Shown here: one piece after another, positions 1 through 11,087 of the stretch
Numbering within the stretch: the first letter of the stretch is position 1
How the letters are laid out: each line of letters opens with the position of its first letter
DNA from: Hemibagrus wyckioides
Lineage: Eukaryota; Chordata; Actinopteri; Siluriformes; Bagridae
Length of the DNA stretch: 64,000 nt
Direction: 5' to 3'
Assembly (NCBI RefSeq): GCF_019097595.1
Contig: NC_080729.1
Location: forward strand, 4,434,417-4,498,416
The notes under the pieces: model-generated
Databases searched by the model: none
What the model was told of the DNA's origin: nothing
Seen by the model: only the letters and a program-made list of their open reading frames with translations
Program-made: the position numbers and the translations under genes

Positions 1-975
1 AATCCACTACAGAGACCCTGTGTTATTTCATCATCGAGTCAAATGACGGGTCTACATTAATGTGTTTTTGCGAATACATGATCGTTTCTATAGTAACAGC
101 TCACGCAGGAAGTGGTGTGGTGGATATTCCGTATAAACTGAAGAGAAAGCGCTTAGAATGTAAGAAAATTTGTTTTGCAGGGACGATAAACAACTTACAC
201 AAGACTACAAGACAGAAGAGTTTGTGGCTGATCAGAACATGGCAAGCGGCAGATTTCAGTTTATTTGATGAAGAAAAAAAATGTTTACAGCTGCTTTACT
301 GTAAGTGATAACAAGAATTATTTGGGCTTCAGAGCAACCTTCCATGGGGCGGTGGTAGCTCAAGTGGTTAAGGCTCTGGGTCGTTGACCGGAAGATCGGT
401 GTTCAAGCCCCAGCACCACCAAACTGCTAGCATTGGGCCCTTGAGCAAGACCCCTAACCTCCCCTTGCTCCAGGGGCACTGTATCATGGCTGACTCTATG
501 CTCTGACCCCAAGGATGGTGTATGTGAAGAAAGAATTTCACTGTGCAGTAACGTATATGTGACAAATAACGGCTACTTAACGGAAGCAGGTCTCTTGCTA
601 GCACATGAAGTCCGTTTACTCTGAATTATATCAAGAACAAATAACACTTGCTTTTTAAGGCTGATGAAATAAAAACGATTCCTGTTAGCGCATTCAGACT
701 TTTGGACATCGCTGTACATCGAAAGTATTTCCATTGCTATATTTCAGTATGCAGTTATAACACAGTTATAACAAGTGACATATGCGCAGGGTTAAGCAAA
801 CACACCAGTTTCTCTACTTTAGCACAGACTGCATTACCGTCACCGTAGCTCAGGCATAATTGCTGTATGCTGGTGTTATATTTCTAAGGAATAGGGAAAA
901 GGAGGAGCAGAGCCCGAGATGGCGCTAAAGGAGCGGGTAGGAAGTGGGTACAACTGGGGACTGGCACCGACCTAC
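1..975 (-). other. mbnl1: partial intron downstream of exon C
   Basis: This intron begins at the GTAGGT donor (positions 970-975 read on the minus strand) and runs off the left edge. Apart from a SINE at 347-580 it holds unrecognised AT-rich sequence. I found none of the later muscleblind exons here. Confidence 0.8.
347..580 (+). mobile_element. tRNA-derived SINE, near full length
   Basis: The 5' part resembles a tRNA promoter: GGTGGTAGCTCAAGTGGTTA carries a box A-like motif and GTGTTCAAGCCCC carries a box B-like motif, about 40 bases apart. The body holds CTTGAGCAAGACCCCTAACC and CTGTATCATGGCTGACTC. The 3' end is AAGAAAGAATTTCACTGTGC followed by GACAAATAACGGC. The same body or tail recurs at 49305-49412, 56292-56336 and 56600-56722. 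It resembles a SINE common in catfish and related fish, from memory. Confidence 0.8.
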
Positions 976-1215
976 CATGGCAGCGGCGGCGGCCGCCTGG
1001 TTGACTTGGTGCTGCGCGGCCTTGATCTTGGCCTGCAGGTGCGCCGGAGGGTGGAAGTACTTGCACTTGTCGCGCGAGCAGCGGCCCTTGATGTAGTCCA
1101 TGCACACGGTCACTGTGTTGTCGTTGGTGTCGATCATGGCGCTGTCGGATGGGTGAGCGAAGCGGCAGTCGTTCTCACCTCGCGTGCAGTTACCTCTCTG
1201 GTACTCCCGACACAC
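976..1215 (-). CDS. mbnl1: mbnl1 internal coding exon C (zinc fingers 3 and 4)
   Basis: This minus-strand exon has 80 codons in phase 0 and encodes the second tandem pair of CCCH fingers, the RNA-binding unit. Finger 3 is C-x7-C-x6-C-x3-H at exon residues 2, 10, 17 and 21 ([10 protein letters not shown] then CRFAH). Finger 4 is C-x7-C-x4-C-x3-H at residues 38, 46, 51 and 55 (CMDYIKGRC then CKYFH). All ligands are intact. The tail is [15 protein letters not shown]. The acceptor is GGACCCTCAG before GTG TGT; the donor is GTAGGTCGG after [16 protein letters not shown] and [10 protein letters not shown] fit MBNL1. Compared with human MBNL1 as I remember it, the terminal alanine segment is about six residues shorter, and SRDK replaces SREK. 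An approximately 1 kb CT-rich microsatellite sits directly upstream in the transcript. Later exons must lie left of position 1. Confidence 0.96.
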
Positions 1216-1245
1216 CTGAGGGTCCATTAACAAAGAGACAGAGAG

Positions 1246-1282
<37 letters not shown>

Positions 1283-1300
1283 AAAAGAGGTAGAAAGGGA
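1216..1300 (-). promoter_or_regulatory. 3' splice site region of exon C with (CT)n polypyrimidine tract
   Basis: On the transcript strand a pure CT run of about 19 dinucleotides (from + strand 1240-1279) is followed by CT-rich sequence, then TTTGTTAATGGACCCTCAG at the exon. TTAAT is a possible branch site, but it lies close to the AG. The microsatellite therefore supplies the polypyrimidine tract. PTB-type proteins are known to bind such CU-rich RNA; their action here is inference. Confidence 0.6.
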
Positions 1301-1366
1301 AAGACAGAACAGAAAGTATGCAAAGAGTATGCAGGAGAGAGAAAAAGAGATTTTGTGTGTGTGTGA

Positions 1367-1405
<39 letters not shown>

Positions 1406-1611
1406 GACAATGAGACATAAAGAAAGAGAGCAGCAAAGAGCAGCCAGATAGAATAGATAGGACAGAGAGAGAGTGGGGGGGGGTAAAGAGAGGCAGCCAG
1501 ATAGAACAGACAGAACAGATAGAAGAGAGAGAGAGAGAGAGAGAGAGAGGACAACGAGACATAAATAAAGAGCGAGACAAAGAGAGAGGGATAAAGAGGG
1601 TAGACAGATAG

Positions 1612-1663
<52 letters not shown>

Positions 1664-1723
1664 AACGAGACATAAATAAAGAGCGAGACAAAGAGAGAGG
1701 GATAAAGAGAGGTAGACAGATAG

Positions 1724-1771
<48 letters not shown>

Positions 1772-1831
1772 AACGAGACATAAATAAAGAGCGAGACAAA
1801 GAGAGAGGGATAAAGAGAGGTAGACAGATAG

Positions 1832-1865
<34 letters not shown>

Positions 1866-1925
1866 AACGAGACATAAATAAAGAGCGAGACAAAGAGAGA
1901 GGGATAAAGAGAGGTAGACAGATAG

Positions 1926-1979
<54 letters not shown>

Positions 1980-2024
1980 GAATAGGGTGAGGTTGAAAAG
2001 ATAGGTGGGAGGGTAAAAGAGAAA

Positions 2025-2093
<69 letters not shown>

Positions 2094-2241
2094 GTATGAG
2101 AAAGAGAAAGAGAAAGAGAAAGAATAAGAGAGAGAGAAAGAAAGACAATAAGAGTGAGAAAGAGGAAAAGAGACAGTGTGAGAGAGATAGAATAAAAGAG
2201 TGGGCATGAGAGAGAGAGAGAGAGAGAATAAAAGAGTGGGC

Positions 2242-2283
<42 letters not shown>

Positions 2284-2290
2284 AAGAAAG
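1234..2290 (+). repeat. compound (GA)n minisatellite with embedded (GATA)n
   Basis: Runs of GA alternate with a conserved spacer that begins GGACAACGAGACATAAATAA and ends GTAGACAGATAGAACAGAG. Near-identical spacer copies start at about 1549, 1660, 1767 and 1861, with two diverged copies near 1405 and 1485. A (GATA)n run of about 17 units lies at 2026-2092, followed by AAAGAG and GA runs to 2290. Open frames through this block are Ser/Leu or Arg/Glu artefacts. Confidence 0.95.
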
Positions 2291-2654
2291 ACAACAGAGA
2301 ATATTTGTTTTGGTTCGTTTTAAAGTGTCTTCTGTCTGAAACAGAGACGTTTCTTTCTGCTCACTCTGAACAGGTGCCTGTGTTTTTATTCCCACTCATT
2401 TCCGGTCACAGCTCTGGTCAGTGTGTTTGGTTTCTACATGCCCGCTGTGGGCTTATTGATCATGTCTTCAGGCTTTACTTCATTTCATCCGTGTAATGTG
2501 TTTCTAAACATTCATCAATCCTTTACCTGCCTCACCTCATGACAGAGTTAAATAAGAAGCGGAGGAACTGCAAGGCACTTTTTTTTCACTTCTTGTTCAC
2601 AGGTAGATCAAAATGAGCTACACATTTAAAATGTTAATAATCTGTACATTCTTT

Positions 2655-2975
2655 ATAAAGGGCTAAGGGCTAATACTAACATCAACAACAACACTAATAC
2701 TAGCATCATCAAGAACAACATCATATAGGATGTCTTATAACATCTAGGACTGTTTGTCTGTTTATATGTTTGTTGTTTTCTTATGTTGTGTCTCATGTAA
2801 AGCTGCTTTGAGACAATGCTCTTTGTTAAAAGCGCTATACAAAAATAAATTGAATTGAATCGAATCATCAAGAACAACGCTAATACTCACATCAACAACA
2901 TCATCAGGAACTACAACACTAATACTGACAACATCAACACCATCATCAAGAACAACACTGATACTAATAATAATT
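2655..2975 (+). repeat. degenerate ACATCAACAAC-type repeat split by an insertion
   Basis: Irregular units such as ACATCAACAACA and ATCATCAAGAACAAC fill 2655-2719 and 2864-2975. The interval between them is a retroelement tail. Confidence 0.75.
2720..2863 (+). mobile_element. short retroelement 3' end with candidate target duplication
   Basis: The segment ends AAAGCTGCTTTGAGACAATG, then AAAAGCGCTATAC and AAATAAATTGAATTGAAT. This is a tail I know as widespread in fish genomes, with a TGAAT microsatellite end. The 15-base sequence ATCATCAAGAACAAC occurs at both borders (2705-2719 and 2864-2878), as expected for target-primed insertion of a 5'-truncated copy, although the flanking repeat weakens this reading. 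Confidence 0.65.
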
Positions 2976-4039
2976 TTATTCTTTTGTTAAAGTATGATCT
3001 TGATCTCTATCTTCACAGCTCACAATGCCACACTGATTCCCAGCGTCTATTTTCTCCTTACACTGCCGTCTTTAATCACTTTACCCCAGCTCTTTCACGC
3101 CATTTCACACCTTCAGGCATGCTAATGTCTTTAATATTGTTATAGATATGAACTACAGAGACCCTGCGTATTCCCCGCCATGTGAAATAAACCTGTCTGA
3201 TCAGAACGAATGGGTCAGAACGCGAAAGCTGTCATAAACATCATTTTAAATATTAGTCCATATTTAGTAAACGTTTAAAAATGACTTTAGATTAATTGGT
3301 AACCTCGTTTAACCTCGTGCAGTTTTATAAACTTCCTTTCACTCCCATCTCCCCATCCAACACTGGTCATTTTGATGCTTGGCCAGTAGGGGTCAGACTC
3401 CTCATATGAAGAGTGTTGAGTGTTCCCCGTAGCGAGGATTCGCTCCTGTGAGCAGTGGGTTTACCTGAAAGACGTTATCTAGACAAATCCCCATAAATCA
3501 CGTCCACAGACACATCTGTGCACTGGCTATGTTCAGAATCACCACACACACACACACACAGTCTTATGTGATGAGTCTTACAGGTGAAACACAAAAGGTT
3601 TACTCGGTGGTCAGACTATTTAGAATAATAATAAAATTTTTGGTAAAATTCATGATCTATGATCATGTATCAGTAGCAATACTACCAATGTAGTGTTCAC
3701 ACACTGCATAACACACACACACACAAACCTTTCATGACCCTTCCATAAACATGTTTCTGTTTACTTACTAACCCACTAACTAACTTCACATGGAGATCAG
3801 GTTGCACAAATCTCAGTGTCACATGCCATAGATTCTGAGAAAACTTCACCCGCCACATCATCAGCACACGACTTGGAGCTCCAAAAGTCATCTGTCAACA
3901 ATGAGTCAGCTTGGAAAGTGTCATGACACACGACATTACACTTACGTAGGTGTTTTATTCCTCTTATACCACAGCAATCTGCCAGCAATTAGGTCTGTTT
4001 TTTATTTATTAAAGAATGACAAGTACTTTTTTATCAGTA

Positions 4040-4551
4040 TATACACAGATCAGGCATAACATTTTGAGCAGGTGAAGTGAATAAGACTGATGATCTCCTC
4101 ATCATGGCACCTGTTAGTGGGTGGGATATATTAGGCAGCAAGTCAACATTTTGTCCTCAAAGTTGATGTGTTAGAAGCAGGAAAAATGGACAAGTGAGAA
4201 GGGGCAAACTGTGATGTCTAGACCACTGGATCAGAGCATCTCCAAAACTGCAGCTCTTGTGGGGTGTTCCTGGTCTGCAGTGGTCAGTATCTATCAAAAG
4301 TGGTCCAAGGAAGGAACAGTGGTGAACCGGTGACAGGGTCATGGACGGTCAAGGCTCATTGATGCACGTGGGGAGCAAAGGCTGGCCCGTGTGATCCGAT
4401 CCAACAGACGAGCTACTGTTGCTCAAATTGCTGAATGCTGGTTCTGATAGAAAGGTGTCAGGATACATAGTTTGTTGTGTTTTGGCAGCAAAAAGGGGGA
4501 CCGACACAATATTAGGCAGGTGGTCATAATGTTATGCCTGATCGGTGTATA
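4040..4551 (+). mobile_element. Tc1/mariner-like transposon, deletion derivative
   Basis: The left end TATACACAGATCAGGCATAA matches the right end read in reverse (TATACACCGATCAGGCATAA), with further similarity inward. Both ends have TA, as expected for the superfamily. Length is 512 bp, against roughly 1.3-1.6 kb for complete elements, so most of the transposase is missing. Confidence 0.9.
4217..4435 (+). pseudogene. Tc1-like transposase N-terminal helix-turn-helix remnant
   Basis: One frame reads 73 codons with a single stop. It shows [20 protein letters not shown], then KWSKEG, VIRSNRRATVAQIAE. This is the paired-like DNA-binding half of a Tc1 transposase. The stop codon is at about 4337-4339, and the catalytic DDE half is absent. 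It lies inside the 4040-4551 element. Confidence 0.8.
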
Positions 4552-5627
4552 CATAGGTTACAGACATGTTTCCTACTCAAGCATATTGATGATTAGATGC
4601 TTTTTATTTGCATATTAGCTGCAAAAAACTGTAGCAAGCCTATTACAGAATGAATATGGCCCTGTGAGTGACAAACAGGGCTAAACAGGGAGTTTTACTT
4701 TACAACAAGCAGAGACTACAGACAAGACAATTCCATTATTTCGAAGCTTTTCCACCAGGAGAAGTTTGTTCTGACCACTGGTTTTCATGTGTCCCCTGTA
4801 GCGAGGCGTAAAAAATGCTAGGGTTAAACTGTACATGTTGGCACCCCTGCTATTAGGATGTTTGTCGCATGCTGGAGAAACGGCAACTGTAGGACATTTT
4901 GATCTGTAACCATCCTGACACTCGGCAGGTTCGATTCATAAACGACGTCATTGTTTGAATGATGGCCGACAGAAAGCTAATGAAATCTGCCGGGCACTCG
5001 CATCGCTCTCCAGCTCAGGCTGCTTTTTAAAGAGACGGAGGCAGCCTTGTTGTCAGGCAGACACTGCGAGGAGGGAGGTGGAGGGGTGTGTGTGTGTGAT
5101 ACGGTGAGAGATGAAGAGAGAGAGAGGGAGAGGGAGAGGGAGAGATAGAGAAAGCACCACAGAGAGAGGACAAGATAAAAACAATGGAGAGGGTCAGAAG
5201 GTTTTCAAAAGTGTTACAGAGCTGGGTGGATGGAGGAAGAAAGAAATCAGAGAGCAGAAGAATAAAATGTTTTTTTGTCTCTATGGAGATGTGGCATTCT
5301 GGATGAAGACTCCTCTCCGCTTCACTTTTAGCACACTGTTGGCAAACAGCTTTGTCTCCAGCACTAAAGCTCACAGAGAGTGATGGGCGAGACGGAGAGA
5401 GCAACCCGAGGGCATTTTACAGTCTTTCTCTCCGTTTCTTCTACCTCACTGTCTCGGAGTTAAAGGCAGAAGGGGACAGAACGGAGTCTGAGTGAAATTT
5501 CTGGACTGCTTTGTAACTGTAATTTGATCCTAATCACGTCCTCAAGAAAAACAGGTGCCATCCCAGCCATGTACCTAACGGGGTCTTTACGTTATTCCTC
5601 TGGTGGCGTTCTTAAAGGTGAAGTGCA

Positions 5628-5665
5628 AATAAAATAAAATAAAATAAAATAAAATAAAATAAAAA
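5628..5665 (+). repeat. (AAAAT)n microsatellite
   Basis: About seven units of AAAAT. The flanking 5.6-6.6 kb is very AT-rich, with poly-A/T tracts and no recognisable gene. Confidence 0.9.
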
Positions 5666-6147
5666 TTACCTTAATTTTTAGTAAAATAACCCTAATTAAG
5701 TCTATTTTAGTTCCATTTACAGATATTTAAATTAATTTAATTTATTTATTTAATTCATTTTAATCATTAAATATTAAATAACAGATCTTTAGTTTTTGAC
5801 ATGTTTTGTCTCTGCACATAAAGACTCACATTAAAATTCTATAAAATTTCAAACTATTTTTAATCCAGAAAAATTTAAAATGAATTTTACACAATTAAAA
5901 ACTATAAAAAACATTTAAAAACAAATGATCTTTTAATTATTTAATAATTATATAATAATTTAATAATTTAATAATCATTTATTCATTTTTTATTAAATTC
6001 TTTGCAGGTCAAAAATTTAGGATTTTAAGTTATAAATGGCCAGACAGAATTGTTTAATTGAATGTTATTTTTTTTCTTCTAATTTTTCACACTTTTTTCT
6101 CACTCAGTTCTGTTCTGCTGTCTGATATTAAGTTGTTGATGTGCAAG

Positions 6148-6192
<45 letters not shown>

Positions 6193-6263
6193 TTTTTCTC
6201 TCCTTATCAACAATAAAATGTGTTTTTTATTTTATTTTATTTTATTTTATTTTATTTTATTTT
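6148..6263 (+). repeat. (AAT)n and (TTTTA)n microsatellites
   Basis: About 15 units of AAT at 6148-6192 and about eight units of TTTTA at 6222-6263. Confidence 0.9.
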
Positions 6264-6849
6264 TTCAAATACATTTTTCCCTCTCCTGGAAGATATATGA
6301 TATCTATATAATTTGTCCTAAGTGAACATATTCCATTAGCAGCTTAGCTTTTTCCTATAAATATCTAAAAGAAGCGGCTTTAACAGCCAACACAGTAAAA
6401 CATAATCTGTGATACGATAATAGTTGAAATGAGCAAAAATATGTCTAACTAATAAGCTTAATCATCTTCATTATATTATAACAATCTCATTATTTTCACA
6501 TATTGCATTAACTTGTTGGAGATGTTATGGTAGGATTTGCAATCGCAAACCTGTAGGATTTTTTATTTTATTTTATTTTTAAAGGCATGAATTTTCTTCT
6601 ACTGGTAGATGTAAATCGGTTTAAGCACCGAGATGAAATAGTATCCCACAATGCTTGAATGGCGTCGCTAAATTGAGATTTTATTTTGTGTGTTAAAAAA
6701 AAAGAAGAAAAAACCAACCCAGATAACTACCTCTCCTCAGAGACAGGGTGATTACTTCAGCTCTATCAAAGCAACAGTACAAGCAATATTGACTTGCTGT
6801 TTTGAGAACGGAAGATAATTAAAAAAACATCGCTGTAATATTGCAGTGA

Positions 6850-7930
6850 CACGCTGGCAGCTAAAATAGCGCTCCCTTTGCCTGATATTTTTTACTGAGG
6901 TCCATATTGAATCTGCTTGAACGAATCTGGTTTTCTTCTGGACCTTGAGTGTACTCAGACGCGGCTGAACGTGGCACTGCGGAGTCTCGTTTCTTTCTTT
7001 TGCAAATGATATACGCTGGAGTCAATTTGGCACTGGGAGATTCCCAATGCTGTCTCTTCATAAACCGAACAGTGCTGCAGAATTCTCGGGAGAATTAGCA
7101 GATATTTAACTTCAGAAAAGCTTAGCAGGATTGATTAGCGCTGTCTTGGTACATCCTATTTTTTTTTTTTTTTTCCATCGACCCCACATTCAAGCTCCTT
7201 CCAGGCTAATTCTTTCGCCGGTCAGCGGAGACTTGTATAGCTTTTTAGCGCTAATTAGCACGCTGTAATCCACGTATTCTCGCCCTCTTCCCAACGGTAT
7301 CCTTCGCCATTTTGCTGACAGCGATCTCCTCTCGGTGCATGAATTATGCACCGGATTGACTCGCTGTCCAATTAATAATTATGGGCAAACAGCAGTGGGT
7401 GGAATTAGTGATGCGTTTCTGATTTATCTACATGACGACTGTTCAAAGAATAACGAGCTGTTTTCTCAGCGTTTCGTAACCGCGAGAAGCGTCAGCCGTC
7501 ACGTCAGGATCCGACGCCGAAATCCATGTATCATCCTTGCTCTGTTTGCTCGAGTATGTTTAATGAAGAATTTATGCTAATGAAATATGATCAGTCCGAC
7601 GAGCGAATGCCGTAATGCATAATTAAAGCGAACAAACCGGAACTGTTGAACAGTACATAGGAGGCCTATGATTTTTCTTCCTCCCAACACCCCCCCCCTT
7701 CTATTGCAGATGATAAGCGTTAGTTGAATGGGTGAGGTGTTTTGTAAAAAGAAAAGCGTGATGCTTGGAGGAACACTTTAGATAACCAAGAGTCAGCGTC
7801 GAAACGGTACGCGTGATGCCTCTAATTACATATCTCCAGCTACAGCTGCTAATAAACAAGCGGAGCATAAGAGTCATGTAACTATGAGTCATGGAAATAA
7901 TCTTGATTTGCCTAGTGGGCCTTATTTTCA
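6850..7930. other. unique non-coding stretch, possible conserved regulatory element
   Basis: Between AT-rich repeats lies about 1 kb of balanced-composition, non-repetitive sequence. It has several TAAT-core homeodomain-like sites, for example GCGCTAATTAGCACGC near 7248, CCAATTAATAATTATGG near 7367 and GATTAGCG near 7132. No open frame matches a known protein. The call rests on texture only; no alignment was possible. Confidence 0.35.
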
Positions 7931-8604
7931 CCCTGGTAATGACTGCGGTTTTAATTGATATATTTGAAAGCTGGGCTTTCGCTGTGTTTTATTTTTATTT
8001 TTATGTTTTTTATCAGTCATACAGAAATAGAGTGCAAATGGAATTTTTTTTTTTTTTTTCCATTTTATCTCTGTACTTAAATCGAGACTCCCATTAAATT
8101 GAGTTATAAAAATAAATGCAATAACATGTTATTTGCTCTAGTTATCTGTGAAATAAAGAAAAAAGATCATTAAAAAGAAAATATAGACCATATGTCCTTT
8201 TTTTTTTTTTTTTTTCAATATTAATGTTCCTGGTTGTAACCAGAAAATGTGAAGTTCAGGGGGTGGGGGGGTGGGGGTGTGGGTGAATATTTATGCAAAT
8301 TGATGTATGCCATGAATCTATGCAAAACAGGCTATAATATTAAAATGTGAAGAAAAACACATGGTGAAACCATGAAATAAAGCTGCATAATTGGTTGAAT
8401 GACGTCTCTGCAGTAAAAATAGTGTCTGAAAGTCTCCGGGGGTTTGTTAATAGACACATCTACAGTAAATAAACAGCACGATGCTAACTAAAAACAAGCC
8501 TCTAAACCTCAGATTAGCAAAAGTGCTATGAATACGGTGTATTCTGTCCATCAAAGGTCAGCAGGGTAAAGAGTGGATGGGTTAGAGAAGCAATCACATC
8601 ATCT

Positions 8605-8950
8605 CTACACGGTGCTTCCACCACCATGCTTCTCTGTGGGGGTTTGTGTGTTATCAAGTCCAAAAAGTTCAACTTTGGTTTCATCAGACTAGAGAACGTC
8701 TTTCAGTATTCCTTTTGGCAAACTCCAAACAGGATTTCATAAGATTTGAGCCTATTTTTTTATATATTTTTTTTTACAAAGCCCAGCTTTGTGGAGTCTC
8801 AGGATAATTCTTGGTGAGTAACTTCTTCCATCCGAGATGCGGAAATTCTCCAGCTTCTCGTTTGCTTCCCTGATTAATACCCTCCTTAGCTTTGGGTTCT
8901 TCGCTTAGTAAATGAAAAACTCTCCAGGAAATGAGGTAAATACTCTACAG
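8605..8950 (-). mobile_element. degraded Tc1/mariner-like transposase remnant
   Basis: On the minus strand 8605-8688 reads SDETKVELFGLDN, a short gap, then EKHGGGST, before a stop. SDETKVELFG and KHGGGS are hallmark core motifs of Tc1-like DDE transposases, including the first catalytic aspartate region. 8690-8950 carries TTTTGGCAAACTCCAAACAG and other pieces that look like DNA-transposon sequence, but the ends could not be placed. Confidence 0.65.
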
Positions 8951-9239
8951 TGTTGTTGTAGAACTTTTATGGGTGTCCAGACGGGCCTCAGATGAAGAGC
9001 TATGCAATGTTAGATGTTTTTTTGGTTGTTGGTTTTGTCATATCTAATAATCTAATAAACAGTTTATTTTAAACGAATGAGCGAGCTTTAAATGGTTAGA
9101 GATGAAGAAATCACAAGTATGAGCATCCTAAAACCCAAATTTTGAATCTTGTCTCAGTTACGTTCTTTAACTTATCAACTTATGGGTCCAACGGCGGAAT
9201 TCAATCATTTTCAATCAGTATAAACAAATTAATTATTTT

Positions 9240-9425
9240 CTCGCAAGTCTGATATAAAATGAGTCAGGACTTTCAGAGTGTTTTTCTGTACACAGAATTT
9301 TAGTGGTTGAAGATAAACACCTTCAAATTGTAGCTGTTTTTTTAGATGAACAAACACTTGGGGCGTCTCAGAGAACAGAAATGGGTTTGATATCAACATT
9401 TGCTTTAAAGATAGAAACATGTACG
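9240..9425 (+). repeat. diverged interspersed repeat, copy 1
   Basis: It shares with 11088-11308 the blocks AAGTCTGATATAAAATGA, CAGAATTTTAGTGGTTGAAG, TTTTTAGATGAACAA and a CATTTGC...GAAACAT end, in the same order and orientation. The family is not recognised. Confidence 0.7.
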
Positions 9426-9599
9426 TGGAAATAAACTAACTATTTTTATTTCTTTTGTAACTCATGATTCCAGTTTTGTATCTAGACTCAAACCAAACTG
9501 AAACTCTTGAACTGCATCCTGTTTTAGCTGTCCTGATAGAAATATTTGGATTTAACGTACAGTTGTTTACGGTTGAGGTTGAACTGGAAGCGTACTCAC

Positions 9600-9800
9600 C
9601 TCCAGCCGATCTGTCCTCATGAGCTTCTGGGCGGCGGCGGCAGCTGCAGCGGGCACAGGGACGTTAGGGGTGCTGGTCATTAGAACAGGTGCGCTGGGCA
9701 GAATCTCGTTGGGCACCAGGCCTGGAGACACGGGGCCCAGATATGGGTTGACCAGTGCTGTGGCGTTGGTGGCCAGGCTGGGCGTGACAGAGAACATGGG
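9600..9800 (-). CDS. mbnl1: mbnl1 internal coding exon B (linker between finger pairs)
   Basis: This minus-strand exon has 67 codons in phase 0 and joins in frame to exon A upstream and exon C downstream. It encodes the proline/alanine-rich linker between the two tandem zinc-finger pairs. It starts PMFSVTPSLATNATALVNPY, runs through GLVPNEILPSAPVL, and ends in VPVPAAAAAAAQKLMRTDRLE; the last glutamate codon abuts the donor GTGAGTACG. The acceptor is CCCATTGCAG. In the family this linker spaces the finger pairs and contributes to splicing activity. The seven-alanine run and the MRTDRLE end favour MBNL1 over MBNL2. It seems one residue shorter than human MBNL1, with TNATALVNP where I recall TNASAAAFNP. 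No fingers are present. An upstream AG (ATATCAGG) lies about 20 bases before the used acceptor, so a cryptic acceptor is possible. Confidence 0.95.
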
Positions 9801-10057
9801 CTGCAATGGGACACAAGATGTCCTGATATTAGCGTACATATTGAGAGTTGTGATCAGTGAAAAACTATTCAAGTGAGTAAAATATTATTATTATTATTAC
9901 TAGTAATGTACTGAAGGTCACAATAAACAATATTCATTTCTTAACTTATAACACTGTTTATAAAATATCTATAAGAAAATATAGTGCAGTAGTGTCTCAG
10001 AAAAAGGGGTTCTTTATGTTACGATTTCTGGCAGAAAAACACAGTTTATGAGAATTG

Positions 10058-10058
<1 letters not shown>

Positions 10059-10100
<42 letters not shown>
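10059..10100 (+). repeat. (ATA)n microsatellite
   Basis: About 14 AAT-type units. The 9.85-11.08 kb surroundings hold no other recognised feature. Confidence 0.9.
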
Positions 10101-10101
<1 letters not shown>

Positions 10102-11087
10102 TGGGTATTTAGGGTCAGTGTGTACTTGAAAAATTCAGAATGGAAATGGACTTATCAGATATTTTCGACCAGTAGAAACGAATACAATACAAATTCTTAA
10201 AGCCTTGAGTGTCTAGAGCTTCATATTAACCTCCACTGTGGAGTGAGACATGACAAAGACATTCAGTGCAGAACATGGACACAACCAAAACAGGCACAAA
10301 TTCCATTTCTGGGCCTCTGGATAAAAGAGTTATCCCAAAAATCATTGTCAAAATTCCTAGCTAAGGTCAGCGTACTCAAGTAACAAGATATATGCCTCCT
10401 GCAACGAGACCAAGGAACGAAGAAATCATATTTAAGCGTGAGTAAGATCTCGAAATAATCACGGTAAAGTACAGAAAACATGTAAAGTAGAAAAAGTTTT
10501 TAAAGACGATTAAAAAAAGTATGATACTACATGCATACAATGTACTGAATGTCAGGTACTGTGTATTAATTACAGCATACAGATGCTAGCATTGGAATGA
10601 AATTGGTGGTGGGTGTCGCAGTCTGAAAATAAAAGCATATGGTCCGTGAACAGAATGTTCAGATTTTTAAGTGCACAATAATATATTCTTAAAATAACAA
10701 AAAAAGGCTCTTGAGCAATGAGTATCAACTTACAGCATCGTTATATATTTATTTGCTAAAGTCGAACGTAAAAACAGTCCCTATAAGGGAATTCTGCTGA
10801 ATATAATAGATTGTTTGTGTCGTGTGTCATGTGGTAATTATGAAGTTTTCAGCTCGGAAAAATAGACTTGGACGGTATAATTATTTCAGTGGGAATGCGC
10901 GGCTTGACGTCTTTCAAATAAACATATATTACTTACTGCTCTATAGTCCCAACTGCTTTAACGACTACTTTGCCGGGTTGTATTTCTCCAAAAAATTTGG
11001 CACAAACATTAAATTATTATTATTATTTCATTCTCACATGACTGAAGAACGCTATAAAGTTAACCTGTTATACCGCTACACTGGTGT

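Larger units (their letters stand above)
1216..9599 (-). other. mbnl1: intron between exons B and C (8384 bp)
   Basis: The borders are GTGAGT at the exon B end and CCTCAG at the exon C end. Content from right to left: a diverged repeat copy near 9240-9425, Tc1 remnants near 8605-8950 and at 4040-4551, a unique stretch at 6850-7930 that resembles conserved non-coding DNA, AT-rich microsatellites at 5628-6263, a retroelement tail at 2720-2863, and the long GA array at 1234-2290. No other exon was recognised. Confidence 0.88.

Noticed and set aside
347..420. Possible tRNA gene at the SINE head
   Set aside because: Box A and B motifs are present but the cloverleaf is poor and the sequence continues into a SINE body and tail.
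1190..2395. Minus-strand open frames of about 355-407 codons leading into the zinc-finger exon
   Set aside because: The N-terminal Ser/Leu-rich part is translated (CT)n microsatellite. The real protein starts at the acceptor at 1215, where sequence similarity to muscleblind begins abruptly.
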